Source: Rudaeicoccus suwonensis (lineage in GTDB: Bacteria > Actinomycetota > Actinomycetes > Actinomycetales > Dermatophilaceae). From it: DNA of 64,000 nt. Each line of letters begins with the position of its first letter. Positions within the stretch are counted from its first letter, which is position 1. The notes below the pieces were generated by a model, which made no database searches, was not told the DNA's origin, and saw only the letters and a list, made by a program, of their open reading frames with translations. The translations under genes were made by a program, and so were the position numbers. This document shows positions 32,653-41,002 of the stretch, piece after piece. Where the stretch lies: positions 868,001 through 932,000 of the forward strand of contig NZ_VIVQ01000001.1 in the NCBI RefSeq assembly GCF_007829035.1. The letters run 5' to 3'.

Positions 32653-33546
32653 ATGGCGAATGTCGCGGTCAGTGGGCCGGCTCGGCCGCTGCGCGGGCTC
32701 GCCGATCAAGCCCAACTGGTCACCGGCGAAGGCGTGCTGATCGACGTTCCGGCGGCATCCCTGCCACTGCGCATGCTGTCAGCGCTGATCGACTGGTTGA
32801 TCTACGGAGCGGTGCTGGTCGCGCTGATCGTAGCCGTGGTCTTCGCCTCCCGCGGCGCCAGCGCGGCGGGAGTGGGCACGCTGCTGCTCGTCGCGATGGT
32901 GGCGGCCTTCATCGTGTTGCCGGTGACCATCGAGACCCTGTCGCGTGGTCGCTCGGTCGGCAAGCTGGTGTGCCGGTTGCGTGTGGTGCGCGACGACGGA
33001 GGCCCGATCGTGTTCCGGCACGCGCTGCTGCGCGGACTGCTGGGCTTCGTCGAGTTGTGGTTGATGCAGGGTGTGCCGGCGTTCGTCGCCGCCTGCTGCA
33101 ACTCCCGCTGCCGACGGCTGGGGGACCTGACTGCCGGCACGTATGTCGTGCGTCTCGAACGCGGACTGCAACTCGAGCCGCCACCGGGCATGCCGCCCCA
33201 CCTGCGGACGTGGGTCGCACACAGCGACATGGCGGCGCTGCCCGACGGGCTGGCCCTCGCCATACGACAGTTCCTCACCCGCCGGGCCGGGCTGTCACCT
33301 GCGGCCCGCGACGCGCTGGCCAGTTCGCTTGCGGCACAAGTGCGTCCGCTTGTCGCGCCGGCACCACCGCCATACACGCATGTCGAAGATCTGCTCGCCG
33401 CCGTCATGGTGCGCCGTGGCGACTTGGAGGCCGCCCGGCTGTCGCGAGAAGAGACGACGCGCCGCCGATTGCTCGGCGAGCCGTCGTCGCCCGACCCAAC
33501 TGCCGGTGTCGTCGGCGGGGTCAGTGCTGGTCGTATCCGGGCTTGA
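32653..33546 (+). CDS. RDD-family membrane protein
   Basis: 297 residues. RDD domain (PF06271) with three hydrophobic segments between about 38 and 150; the family arginine-aspartate pattern is seen as [13 protein letters not shown] and [13 protein letters not shown]. The C-terminal 130 residues are soluble and rich in Arg/Ala. Start ATG at 32653 is 9 bp after TATAAG. Partner of SpoIIM and the MoxR/DUF58 operon in many actinobacteria. Its last 26 bp overlap the 3' end of the convergent add gene. Confidence 0.83.
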   Translation: MANVAVSGPARPLRGLADQAQLVTGEGVLIDVPAASLPLRMLSALIDWLIYGAVLVALIVAVVFASRGASAAGVGTLLLVAMVAAFIVLPVTIETLSRGRSVGKLVCRLRVVRDDGGPIVFRHALLRGLLGFVELWLMQGVPAFVAACCNSRCRRLGDLTAGTYVVRLERGLQLEPPPGMPPHLRTWVAHSDMAALPDGLALAIRQFLTRRAGLSPAARDALASSLAAQVRPLVAPAPPPYTHVEDLLAAVMVRRGDLEAARLSREETTRRRLLGEPSSPDPTAGVVGGVSAGRIRA

Positions 33547-34597
33547 TCACGCCTTCGATGAGCGCCAGTCGCTCCTCGAACGGTAGGAATGCCGACTTCA
33601 TCGCATTGATGGTGGCCCACCGCAGAGCGGCGGTCGTCCAGCCGGCCTCATCGACCAGCAACTGCATCTCGCGGGACATGGATGTGCCGCTCATCAGCCT
33701 GTTGTCCGTGTTGATGGTGACGCGGAAGCGCAGGTCCTTCAGCTCGGTGATCGGGTGAGTGGCGAACGAATCCGCTGCTCCTGTCTGCAGATTCGAGGAC
33801 GGGCACATCTCGAGCGGGATACGGCGATCGCGCACGTAGGACGCAAGTCGTCCCAGGCTGGTGGCTCCGTCGTCGTCCCGCGTGATGTCGTCCATGATCC
33901 GCACGCCATGCCCGAGACGCTCCGCGCCGCACCACTGAATCGCCTCCCAGATGCTCGGCAGACCGAAGGCCTCGCCGGCATGGATGGTGAAGTGGGCGTT
34001 TTCGCGGCGCAGGTATTCGAAGGCGTCCAGGTGCCGTGTGGGCGGGTAGCCCGCCTCGGCGCCGGCGATGTCGAATCCGGCGACGCCGTCGTCGCGATAG
34101 CGGACGACCAACTGGGCGATCTCGGTCGACTTGGCGGCGTGCCGCATCGCGGTCAGCAGGGCTCGCACCACGATCCGATCGCCGGATGCCTTCTCGCCGT
34201 CACGGAATCCGGCGTTGACCGCCTCGACGACCTCCTCAAGTGTGAGTCCGCCGGTCAGGTGCTGTTCCGGGGCGTAACGCACCTCGGCATACACGACACC
34301 ATCGGCAGCCAGATCCTGTGCGCACTCGCTGGCGACCCGGTGCAGGGCGTCGGCGGTCTGCATCACAGCAACAGAGTGGTCGAAGGTCTCCAGATAGCGC
34401 TCGAGCGAGCCGGAGTCTGCCGAGTCGCGGAACCAGCGGCCGAGTTCGGCCGGATCGTAGGAGGGCAGCCCGTCATAGCCCTCCGCGCGGGCGATTTCGA
34501 TGATGGTCTCCGGGCGCAGGCCGCCGTCGAGGTGGTCGTGCAGCAGCACCTTCGGCAAGGTGAGGATCTCGGGACGCAGCGCAACGGTCTCACTCAT
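33521..34597 (-). CDS. add: Adenosine deaminase
   Basis: 358 residues. Zinc ligands HDHLDGG (about 20-26), HAGEAFG with the catalytic Glu, GHGVRI and the [10 protein letters not shown] aspartate region are all present. Deaminates adenosine and deoxyadenosine to inosine forms, which the PNP at 51.4 kb can then cleave. ATG at 34597 overlaps the stop of the upstream cupin gene by 8 bp. The 3' end runs 26 bp into the convergent RDD gene. It interrupts what is usually a contiguous RDD/SpoIIM/DUF58/MoxR block. Confidence 0.95.
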   Translation of the reverse strand: MSETVALRPEILTLPKVLLHDHLDGGLRPETIIEIARAEGYDGLPSYDPAELGRWFRDSADSGSLERYLETFDHSVAVMQTADALHRVASECAQDLAADGVVYAEVRYAPEQHLTGGLTLEEVVEAVNAGFRDGEKASGDRIVVRALLTAMRHAAKSTEIAQLVVRYRDDGVAGFDIAGAEAGYPPTRHLDAFEYLRRENAHFTIHAGEAFGLPSIWEAIQWCGAERLGHGVRIMDDITRDDDGATSLGRLASYVRDRRIPLEMCPSSNLQTGAADSFATHPITELKDLRFRVTINTDNRLMSGTSMSREMQLLVDEAGWTTAALRWATINAMKSAFLPFEERLALIEGVIKPGYDQH

Positions 34598-34943
34598 CGC
34601 GGTGCACCACCTCGGGGCCGAATGCGGGCAGGCAGACGGCGATGTAGTCGGCGCCGTCTGGCCCGGTCGAGTAGCGGATGCGTTCTCCGGCGCGCGTGCG
34701 AATGCTCTCGCCTGCGGACACGCTGGTGCGGCCACCGTCATGGTCGACGTTCACCGTGCCGCGCAAAACAACTGTGTATTCGTCGAATTCGGGTGTCTGG
34801 AAGGGCTCGTCCCAATCGGCCGGAGCGACCATGTGCGCGATGCTGACGGCAGAATCGCCGGTGCTCGCGCGGCCGATGTGTTCGTCGATGATCTTGCCGC
34901 CGGGCACGGGGATACGCACCGGTGAGGTGTAGTGATCTGGCAT
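34590..34943 (-). CDS. Small cupin-domain protein
   Basis: 117 residues, one cupin barrel. The conserved strands run through [36 protein letters not shown]; metal-ligand histidines of classical cupins are mostly replaced by acidic residues. Start ATG at 34943 lies 6 bp after a -10-like TACAGT, so the frame upstream to 35093 is dismissed. Head of a two-gene operon with add. Role unknown, perhaps nucleoside or sugar binding by association. Confidence 0.75.
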   Translation of the reverse strand: MPDHYTSPVRIPVPGGKIIDEHIGRASTGDSAVSIAHMVAPADWDEPFQTPEFDEYTVVLRGTVNVDHDGGRTSVSAGESIRTRAGERIRYSTGPDGADYIAVCLPAFGPEVVHRDE

Positions 34944-35010
34944 CGGACCACTGTAGTGGCGCGGCGCACGGGCACAGTCGCGGTCCGTGGGCGTCCGGGC
35001 TCGGTTCCCG

Positions 35011-35034
35011 CAGGCGAGCAGGCGAGCAGGCGAG
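35011..35034 (+). repeat. Three 8-bp direct repeats
   Basis: CAGGCGAG occurs three times in succession in the gap between the cupin gene and the DUF58 operon. Too short to interpret. Confidence 0.6.
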
Positions 35035-35111
35035 TTCGCGGGTGCGGTGGCCGGTATGGCGGTGCGGCGCCCGCCCGGTACGGCGGCGCCCACCCGGCGC
35101 GGCTCGTAGCG

Positions 35112-36530
35112 TCAGAGCAGGCCCTGTCGTTTGAGCATCAGGTAATGGTCGGCGAGCGCGACCGGCAACACGTCCGGTGGTTCGTCGAGCACCGTGACGC
35201 CGGCGCGTTCGAGTCCGACCTTGGTGCGGACGCGCAGCGAGATCGTGCGCTCTGCAGCCGCTGCGGCATACACCTGCTGCGCATCGTCGCGCCGAGTGGT
35301 CATCTCGCGCACGCTCGGGTCGGCAACCGATGCGATGACAACGCGATGGCGTCCGGCGAACGACGGCAACAGGGGCAGCAGGCCTTCCTCGATCGCTGCG
35401 GGTTCGAGGGGCGTGATGAGCACGACGAGTGCACGCTGGCGGACGGTCGCAGTGACGCCGCTGAGCAGTGCACGCCAATTCGCTTCCACCAGAGCGGGTT
35501 CCAGCGGCGCCATCGCTGTAACGAGCGCCTGCAGCAGCGCCGCACGGTCGGACATGCCGTCGACCCTGGTGCTGACGCGGCGAGCTCCGGCCAGGAAGGT
35601 GACCCGGTCACCAGCGTGCGCGGCCAGGGCCGACAGCAGCAGAGCCGCGTCCAGGCCGCTGTCGAGCCGGGGCATGTCGAAGATTCGTCCGGCGCTCGTG
35701 CGGGATGTGTCGAGCAAGAGCACCAGCCGTCGGTCACGCTCTGGTTGCCAGGTGCGCACGACCGGGTCACGCCGGCGAGCGGTCGCCCGCCAGTCGATGC
35801 TGCGCACGTCGTCGCCGTCGACGTAGTCGCGCAGCGAGTCGAACTCGGTGCCCTGCCCACGCGTGCGGACCGCGGAGCGGCCGTCCAACTGACGCAATCG
35901 CGCCAACCTGCTGGGCAGGTGGCGACGGGAGTCGAAGGCCGGCAGGCAGCGCACCGCGCCGGGCACCACCACCGAGCGCTGTCGCAACGCCAGGCCGAGA
36001 ATCCCGCGACTGCGGAGGGTCACCGACACGGCCAGTCGGTCACCTCGCCGGGTCGGCGTCAGCTGCTGCACGAGACGCGTTCGTTCGCCCGGCGGCAAGT
36101 GCGCGGCCAGCGGCCCACCACTCGCTCCGGCGGACGGTTGCCACGTATCCCGCACTGCGCCACGGAATGTCCGTGAGCCTGAATTGACGATGAACAGAAC
36201 GCTTTCGGTCGAATCGCCCATGCGAACCTGGGTCACTGGCTGTCGATGCAGCGCGAGCGTGTGTGTCGCAGGCGCCGAGGCGAGATCGACCACGACAAGT
36301 ATGCCGAGCGCCAGTGCCCACCACAGCACTGTCGTGACCGCGGGGTGCACCAGCACCACCACGCACCCGAGCGCTGCCAGCGCGACGAGCCGGCCGGTCA
36401 GTGCCATCGCGATGCACGTCCGGCGCAGGTTCGTCGCGGGTGGTCTCCGGTTCGCAGGGAGCGGTGTACGCGGTGGCGGGTACTGGCTCGCGGACGGTCG
36501 GCGACGCCAAGGAGTGCGCCGAGCCGGCAT
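35112..36530 (-). CDS. DUF58 protein (VWA-like), MoxR partner
   Basis: 472 residues if started at 36530; family members normally begin near MALTGRLVALAALG, which corresponds to an ATG at 36407 (431 residues). Two N-terminal hydrophobic segments follow that point, then the DUF58 core with GQGTEFDSLRDYVDGDDVRSIDWRATARR, and a VWA-like fold with LLLDTSRTS as the MIDAS-type loop. The longer start adds a Pro/Arg-rich extension and leaves 16 bp to the MoxR stop, so it remains possible. DUF58-MoxR pairs are thought to act in assembly of protein complexes or envelope functions. Confidence 0.85.
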   Translation of the reverse strand: MPARRTPWRRRPSASQYPPPRTPLPANRRPPATNLRRTCIAMALTGRLVALAALGCVVVLVHPAVTTVLWWALALGILVVVDLASAPATHTLALHRQPVTQVRMGDSTESVLFIVNSGSRTFRGAVRDTWQPSAGASGGPLAAHLPPGERTRLVQQLTPTRRGDRLAVSVTLRSRGILGLALRQRSVVVPGAVRCLPAFDSRRHLPSRLARLRQLDGRSAVRTRGQGTEFDSLRDYVDGDDVRSIDWRATARRRDPVVRTWQPERDRRLVLLLDTSRTSAGRIFDMPRLDSGLDAALLLSALAAHAGDRVTFLAGARRVSTRVDGMSDRAALLQALVTAMAPLEPALVEANWRALLSGVTATVRQRALVVLITPLEPAAIEEGLLPLLPSFAGRHRVVIASVADPSVREMTTRRDDAQQVYAAAAAERTISLRVRTKVGLERAGVTVLDEPPDVLPVALADHYLMLKRQGLL

Positions 36531-36546
36531 CGCCTGGTGTGCAGCA

Positions 36547-37557
36547 TCACCGGGGGACCGGCACCGATCCGATGGCTGACTCCAACACAGCAGCGGCGCC
36601 GACGCCTTCGAGTTCCGCCTCCGGGCGCAGTTGGAGGCGGTGTGCCAGGGTCGGGCGCGCCATCGCCTGCACGTCGTCGGGAGTCACGAAGGTGCGTCCG
36701 TTCAGCCACGCCCACGCCCGGCTCGTCGCCAGCAGTGCGGTCGCGCCGCGCGGGCTCACGCCGAGCGACACCGACGGAGAGTTCCGCGTCGCGCGCGCGA
36801 TGTCGACGATGTACCCGGTCACCTCAGGGGTGACCTGCACCTGCCGGACGGCTGCGGCCCCGGCCGCAAGGTCGCGGGGGCCGGCCACCACCTGCACTCC
36901 GGCACCGGCCAGATCGCTCGGATCGAAACCGGCCGCGTGTCTGCGGACGACCTCGAATTCGGCTGCGCGGCTGGGCAATTCGAGCACAGCCTTGATGAGG
37001 AAGCGATCCAACTGGGCTTCCGGCAGCGGATAGGTGCCTTCGTATTCGACCGGGTTCTGGGTGGCTGCGACCAGAAAGGGCTCAGGCAACGGATGAGGGG
37101 TGCCATCGACCGACACCTGCCGCTCTGCCATTGCCTCCAGCAGGGCCGACTGGGTCTTCGGCGGGGTGCGGTTGATCTCGTCGGCCAACAGGAGGTTCGT
37201 GAAGACCGGCCCCTGCCGGAAGGCGAAGTCGGAGGTGCCTGCGTCATACACGAGGGAGCCGGTGATGTCGCCGGGCATCAGATCCGGGGTGAACTGCACC
37301 CGTCGGGTGTCGATGCTCAACGCAGCGGCGAGCGAACGCACCAGCAGGGTCTTGGCGACGCCGGGCACGCCTTCCAGCAGCACATGACCCCGGCTGAGCA
37401 GGCCGATGACCAAGGCCGACACGGCGGCGTCCTGCGCGACGACGGCCTTGGCGACCTCATGGCGAACCGCCGTCAGGGCCTCGCGCGCTCGATCCGCGGA
37501 GTCCGCCGCAGGCTTCGCGAGGGTGAAACCGTCAGCGGCAGAGATGTTTTCGCTCAT
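36547..37557 (-). CDS. MoxR-family AAA+ ATPase
   Basis: 336 residues. Walker A GVPGVAKT (about 64-71), Walker B LLADEINRTPPKTQSALLEAMAERQV, and sensor residues in ATQNPVEYEGTYPLPEAQLDRF, all typical of MoxR. ATG at 37557 overlaps the DUF4350 stop (ATGA). A chaperone-like ATPase that works with the DUF58 protein and the membrane proteins of this operon. Confidence 0.94.
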   Translation of the reverse strand: MSENISAADGFTLAKPAADSADRAREALTAVRHEVAKAVVAQDAAVSALVIGLLSRGHVLLEGVPGVAKTLLVRSLAAALSIDTRRVQFTPDLMPGDITGSLVYDAGTSDFAFRQGPVFTNLLLADEINRTPPKTQSALLEAMAERQVSVDGTPHPLPEPFLVAATQNPVEYEGTYPLPEAQLDRFLIKAVLELPSRAAEFEVVRRHAAGFDPSDLAGAGVQVVAGPRDLAAGAAAVRQVQVTPEVTGYIVDIARATRNSPSVSLGVSPRGATALLATSRAWAWLNGRTFVTPDDVQAMARPTLAHRLQLRPEAELEGVGAAAVLESAIGSVPVPR

Positions 37558-38762
37558 CGGCGAACCTTTCGTTCGAGGTCTTGCAGATTGGTGGCGAGTG
37601 CGACGAGGGCAGCCTCATCCGCGCTGTCGGTGCCGAAGAGAACCCCGTGTACGGCGCGCCGGTCCATACCGGCCGCCGTCGCGACCTCTGTCGTCAGGGC
37701 GGCAGGCGGAGCCCCCGGGGGCAGCCCGAAATATGCCGACAACCGTCGGCAGGTCGCGTCGCGCAGGATGCGCCCGGAACGCTTGGTGTCACCCGCCCGG
37801 CGGTAGAGCAGACCGCGGCTGACGGTGGTCTCGTTGGCGCGCACGACGACCGGCAGAGGTTCGCGGGCGAGCGCACCGAATCGTCGGCCGCGCCAGAAGA
37901 CGAGGAGTATGACGACCAGCCCGGCGAGCCACACCATCGGTGGAAGCCAGGTCGGCCAGGCCGGACCGGTCGTGGCGGGATTGTCCGCTGTCTGAGTCGT
38001 CGGCGCGAACCACACGACGGACGATCGCGCACCGAGGATCCGTAGCGCGACGGCAGCGTTGTCGGCGCTGGTGATCGTGGCGTTCTGCAGGACGGCGGAA
38101 CTCCCGATGAGCACGACCTGCGGGCGCACACCGGATATCGGAGGCACTGCCCAGATCGCGCCATCGAAACACGGTGCACCGGCGCCGTCGACGGAGTAGG
38201 CGGTCTGGGCTCCGCTGATGCTCAGGCCTCGCAGCCAGACGATGCCGCACCCGCCGTCACCCGCGGCAATGCTGTCGGTGTCGGAGATCGCCTCGGCATT
38301 CGCCGGGATCGACAGGCCGCGCACGGCGGCGGTGTCTGGGTCGACGACGACCAGCCGCAACGCCGGCGCCGCGTCGGCGCGCACCGCTGCGAGCGTGTCT
38401 GCGGACAGCAACTCCGGACGGGTCACGACGACGGTCGCGCCGGTGAGATCGAGTGCGCGCAGGCGCGCCTCCGTGCGAACCACGGTCACCGTCAGGCCCT
38501 GCCGGCCGAGCACTTGGGCGACGGCTCGGGCGCCGGTCGGCCCCGCACCGTCCGGATCCAATGGCTGCTGATTCGAGCGCGGCAGCAGACTTGCTGCGGC
38601 GATCAGAGCGATCAGCAGCATCAGGATCACCGTGCCGAAGACCACCTGACCACGTCGGATCCGCAACCGTGACAGGAGCCTGGGCGTGCGCGGTGTCCTG
38701 GGTGACCCTGGGTCGGCGGTCGTTTCGGTCGCCGCGCCGGTGGGCTTGGCAGTCGTTGTCAT
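37554..38762 (-). CDS. DUF4350 membrane protein
   Basis: 402 residues. Thr/Pro-rich N-terminus, a membrane helix at about 40-60, an extracellular domain of about 200 residues (GTTC-like fold in PF14258), a second helix near 275-295, then a cytoplasmic C-terminus. Lies between DUF4129 and MoxR with 4-bp overlaps on both sides, the standard order of this actinobacterial operon. Biochemical role unknown. Confidence 0.82.
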   Translation of the reverse strand: MTTTAKPTGAATETTADPGSPRTPRTPRLLSRLRIRRGQVVFGTVILMLLIALIAAASLLPRSNQQPLDPDGAGPTGARAVAQVLGRQGLTVTVVRTEARLRALDLTGATVVVTRPELLSADTLAAVRADAAPALRLVVVDPDTAAVRGLSIPANAEAISDTDSIAAGDGGCGIVWLRGLSISGAQTAYSVDGAGAPCFDGAIWAVPPISGVRPQVVLIGSSAVLQNATITSADNAAVALRILGARSSVVWFAPTTQTADNPATTGPAWPTWLPPMVWLAGLVVILLVFWRGRRFGALAREPLPVVVRANETTVSRGLLYRRAGDTKRSGRILRDATCRRLSAYFGLPPGAPPAALTTEVATAAGMDRRAVHGVLFGTDSADEAALVALATNLQDLERKVRR

Positions 38763-39400
38763 TGGTGATCGACCAAGTCGTGCTGCACCGGGCGCTCGCG
38801 CCTGATCTGTTCATCGAGGTCACGAAGCCGGGCGACGTCATGGGCATCGACGGACCGGTGACCGTACCTGACCCGGTCGAAAACGTCCGCAGCCCAAGAC
38901 AATTCGCTGCTCCGTTGTGGGAAGAACTCAGTCATCCGGACACCGGTCTCGTGCGCCGTGCGGGCAGGCGACGGCGGCAGCAGGGCACGCTCCTCGCCCT
39001 GCCGCGCGAGGGCACGGAAGAAGTCGACCGCCGCGCCGGCGTGATCTCCCAGCGCCTCGGCGTCGGCCGCGCGCTGCCGCAGTTGCTCCGCGGTGAGGTC
39101 GACCTCGTGGAGCACTCCCACGGCCGGGGTGGCGGCCGGACGGGCGCGACGCCGACGCAAGCGCGTTGCGGCATACACGACGACGGCAACGAGGATCAGC
39201 AACGCCGGCGCGAGCACGTATGCCGGCAGCGTCTCGCCGACCCCGGTCAGCAACGTGTGCAGGTGTTCGGTGGCCCAGTCCCAGATGCGCTGGGTGAGGC
39301 TGCGGTCGTCGGCGTAGACGGGTTTGGCGAGCTCCTGTCGCAACAGGTCGCGGGCTTGCGTCGGCCCGGGGTTCACCGGAGCGGTGTCAGCCCACACCAC
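38759..39400 (-). CDS. DUF4129 membrane protein
   Basis: 213 residues. N-terminal extracellular segment, one membrane helix (about 58-80) followed by an Arg-rich stop-transfer, and a C-terminal cytoplasmic helical domain (PF13559) with DFFRALARQGEERALL and ELSWAADVFDRVRYG. GTG start overlaps the upstream gene by 14 bp; a GTG one codon later is equally possible. Conserved member of the MoxR locus. Confidence 0.82.
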   Translation of the reverse strand: MVWADTAPVNPGPTQARDLLRQELAKPVYADDRSLTQRIWDWATEHLHTLLTGVGETLPAYVLAPALLILVAVVVYAATRLRRRRARPAATPAVGVLHEVDLTAEQLRQRAADAEALGDHAGAAVDFFRALARQGEERALLPPSPARTAHETGVRMTEFFPQRSSELSWAADVFDRVRYGHRSVDAHDVARLRDLDEQIRRERPVQHDLVDHQ

Positions 39401-40634
39401 GCCCGCCGGGCCTGTTCTGCTGGGCCGCCGCCATGAGGGTGACGTCGAGGGCCTCTTTGCGGATGCGTTGATCGAGGTAGAGCAAGCCCGTCATACCGGC
39501 GGTGAAGGGGGCGGTGAAGATGCTGGTGACAAGAGCAGCCAACTCGATCGCTATGACCGCAGTGATCGACAGGCCGACCGTGGATGTGGAGCTCGTCGGA
39601 ATGCTGGTGATGCCGACTACGACGCCGACCGTGCCGGTGATGATCGAGGATGCGACCCCGGCGATGAGCTGTGTCAGCAACAGGATTCCGACCACCCGCC
39701 AGAAGCTTCCGTTGGTGAGGGTGAACGATCGGCGGATCGCTTCGACCGGGCCCAGCCGTTCGAGAACTAGCGCTGCAGGCGCCAACGACGCGCGAAAGAA
39801 GGTGTAGAGCACCGCGAGCAGGAGCACGATGAAGAGCACGACGCCCAGGATGATGGCGAGCACGGTTTGCCCGGTAAGCAGTAGGACTACCACGATGCCG
39901 ATGACGATTGCGATCGCAAGAAAAGACGCCAGGCCCAGCAACAGCATGAGTCCGATCAGCGGCAGGATGCGACCCTTGATGCGCTGCCAGGTCTCGCCGA
40001 TCGTGATGCGTCGGCCGAGCACTGCCTCGGACAACACGACGGTGAGCATGCCCGTCAGCAAAACCGCTCCGAGGCTGGTGAAGATCGTGCTGGGGTATTC
40101 CGCCAGTTGCGGGCCGATGCGCACCGAGTTGCCATTGGACTCGCTGATCGTCGGGACCAGGTTGCCGACCACCAGGACGGTTGCGATGGAAGGAATGGCC
40201 ATGACGACCGCGACCACGGCGGCGAGCCCCAGAGTGGCGCCTGGGTTGCCGCGGATGGTGGCGAAGGTTCCTTCGAACATGTCGGAGATGCGTAGCGGCC
40301 GTAACGGAATCACTCCCGGTTTCGGTGCCAGCCACTGACCGGGCGGGGGACCGGGGTAATAGCCCGGAGGACCTTGCGGCGGATACTGCTGCCCGACCGG
40401 TTGGTATGGCGGTGGGTATCCCGGCGGGGGACCGTAGCCCGGCGCAGGTTGTTGTTGGCTGTAGCCCGGAGGTGGCCCGTGGTACCCGGATGCCGGCGGC
40501 GGCAGGCGCTCGCCATACGCAGGCGGCGGCAGGCGCTCGCCATACTGCGGTGGCGGTTGTTCGTCGTTCCCCTGATGTGGTGTGGCGGAACCCTGCGGCG
40601 ATTCTCCCCCGGGGCTGGCCCAGCCGTTGCTCAT
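39387..40634 (-). CDS. Membrane protein with Pro/Tyr/Gln-rich tail (GDPD-membrane-domain-like)
   Basis: 415 residues. The first 100 residues are Pro/Gly/Tyr/Gln-rich, with a duplicated YGERLPPPA unit encoded by a tandem DNA repeat near 40500-40550. Then six or so hydrophobic segments similar to the membrane domain of glycerophosphodiester phosphodiesterases (PF10110), but no GDPD catalytic domain. First gene of the DUF4129-DUF4350-MoxR-DUF58 operon. Function unknown. Confidence 0.78.
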   Translation of the reverse strand: MSNGWASPGGESPQGSATPHQGNDEQPPPQYGERLPPPAYGERLPPPASGYHGPPPGYSQQQPAPGYGPPPGYPPPYQPVGQQYPPQGPPGYYPGPPPGQWLAPKPGVIPLRPLRISDMFEGTFATIRGNPGATLGLAAVVAVVMAIPSIATVLVVGNLVPTISESNGNSVRIGPQLAEYPSTIFTSLGAVLLTGMLTVVLSEAVLGRRITIGETWQRIKGRILPLIGLMLLLGLASFLAIAIVIGIVVVLLLTGQTVLAIILGVVLFIVLLLAVLYTFFRASLAPAALVLERLGPVEAIRRSFTLTNGSFWRVVGILLLTQLIAGVASSIITGTVGVVVGITSIPTSSTSTVGLSITAVIAIELAALVTSIFTAPFTAGMTGLLYLDQRIRKEALDVTLMAAAQQNRPGGRGVG

Positions 40635-40933
40635 GACCAGACCCTAACCGTCGACGCAACCGGGAAGGCGCACGGGAAGACTGCCTTCGGTTCGACATGA
40701 AAGCGCCCTGCCGGCACCGTCTGGTGGCGCTCGCCAACAGTGCATCGGATCCGCGAATTGCCTTGAAGTGCCTACTGATCGGTTCGTCCGGCCGTGAGGA
40801 GTGAGTGAAACCTTCCGGTTTGCTGACAATCGCGTAAATATCTCGCCAATGTGACGCGTGTGGTGCCACCCTTCAGCAATCACGCCACCGCCCGGCGGGT
40901 GTTGCTGGGCTGTGCCAGAACGGAGGTTGCTCG
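40635..40933. other. Intergenic region upstream of the permease leader
   Basis: 299 bp between divergent units. It holds a small inverted repeat AAACC-TTCC-GGTTT (about 40806-40819) next to the most A/T-rich stretch nearby (ACAATCGCGTAAATATC, about 40823-40840), which is the best place for the permease promoter. No gene, tRNA or recognised riboswitch seen. Confidence 0.4.
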
Positions 40934-41002
40934 ATGTCAGTTCCCATGCACTGTCATTCAACCGTTGTCAGCCTCACCCCATCGGACAGGAGCCGTCGAT
41001 GA
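40934..41002 (+). CDS. 22-codon leader ORF coupled to the APC permease
   Basis: ATG at 40934 is preceded by CGGAGG (40921-40926) at ideal spacing, a better ribosome site than that of most genes here. The ORF encodes 22 residues beginning MSVPMHCHST and ending SDRSRR. Its TGA (41000-41002) overlaps the permease ATG (40999) as ATGA. The residues Met-His-Cys-His in a row could sense an aminoacyl-tRNA, but no attenuator hairpin is obvious. No homologue is recognised; it could instead act only as a coupling ORF. Confidence 0.5.
   Translation: MSVPMHCHSTVVSLTPSDRSRR

Noticed and set aside
34943-35093. Longer N-terminus for the cupin protein
   Set aside because: The added part is Arg/Ala/Pro-rich shadow and lies upstream of a good -10 placed 6 bp before ATG 34943.
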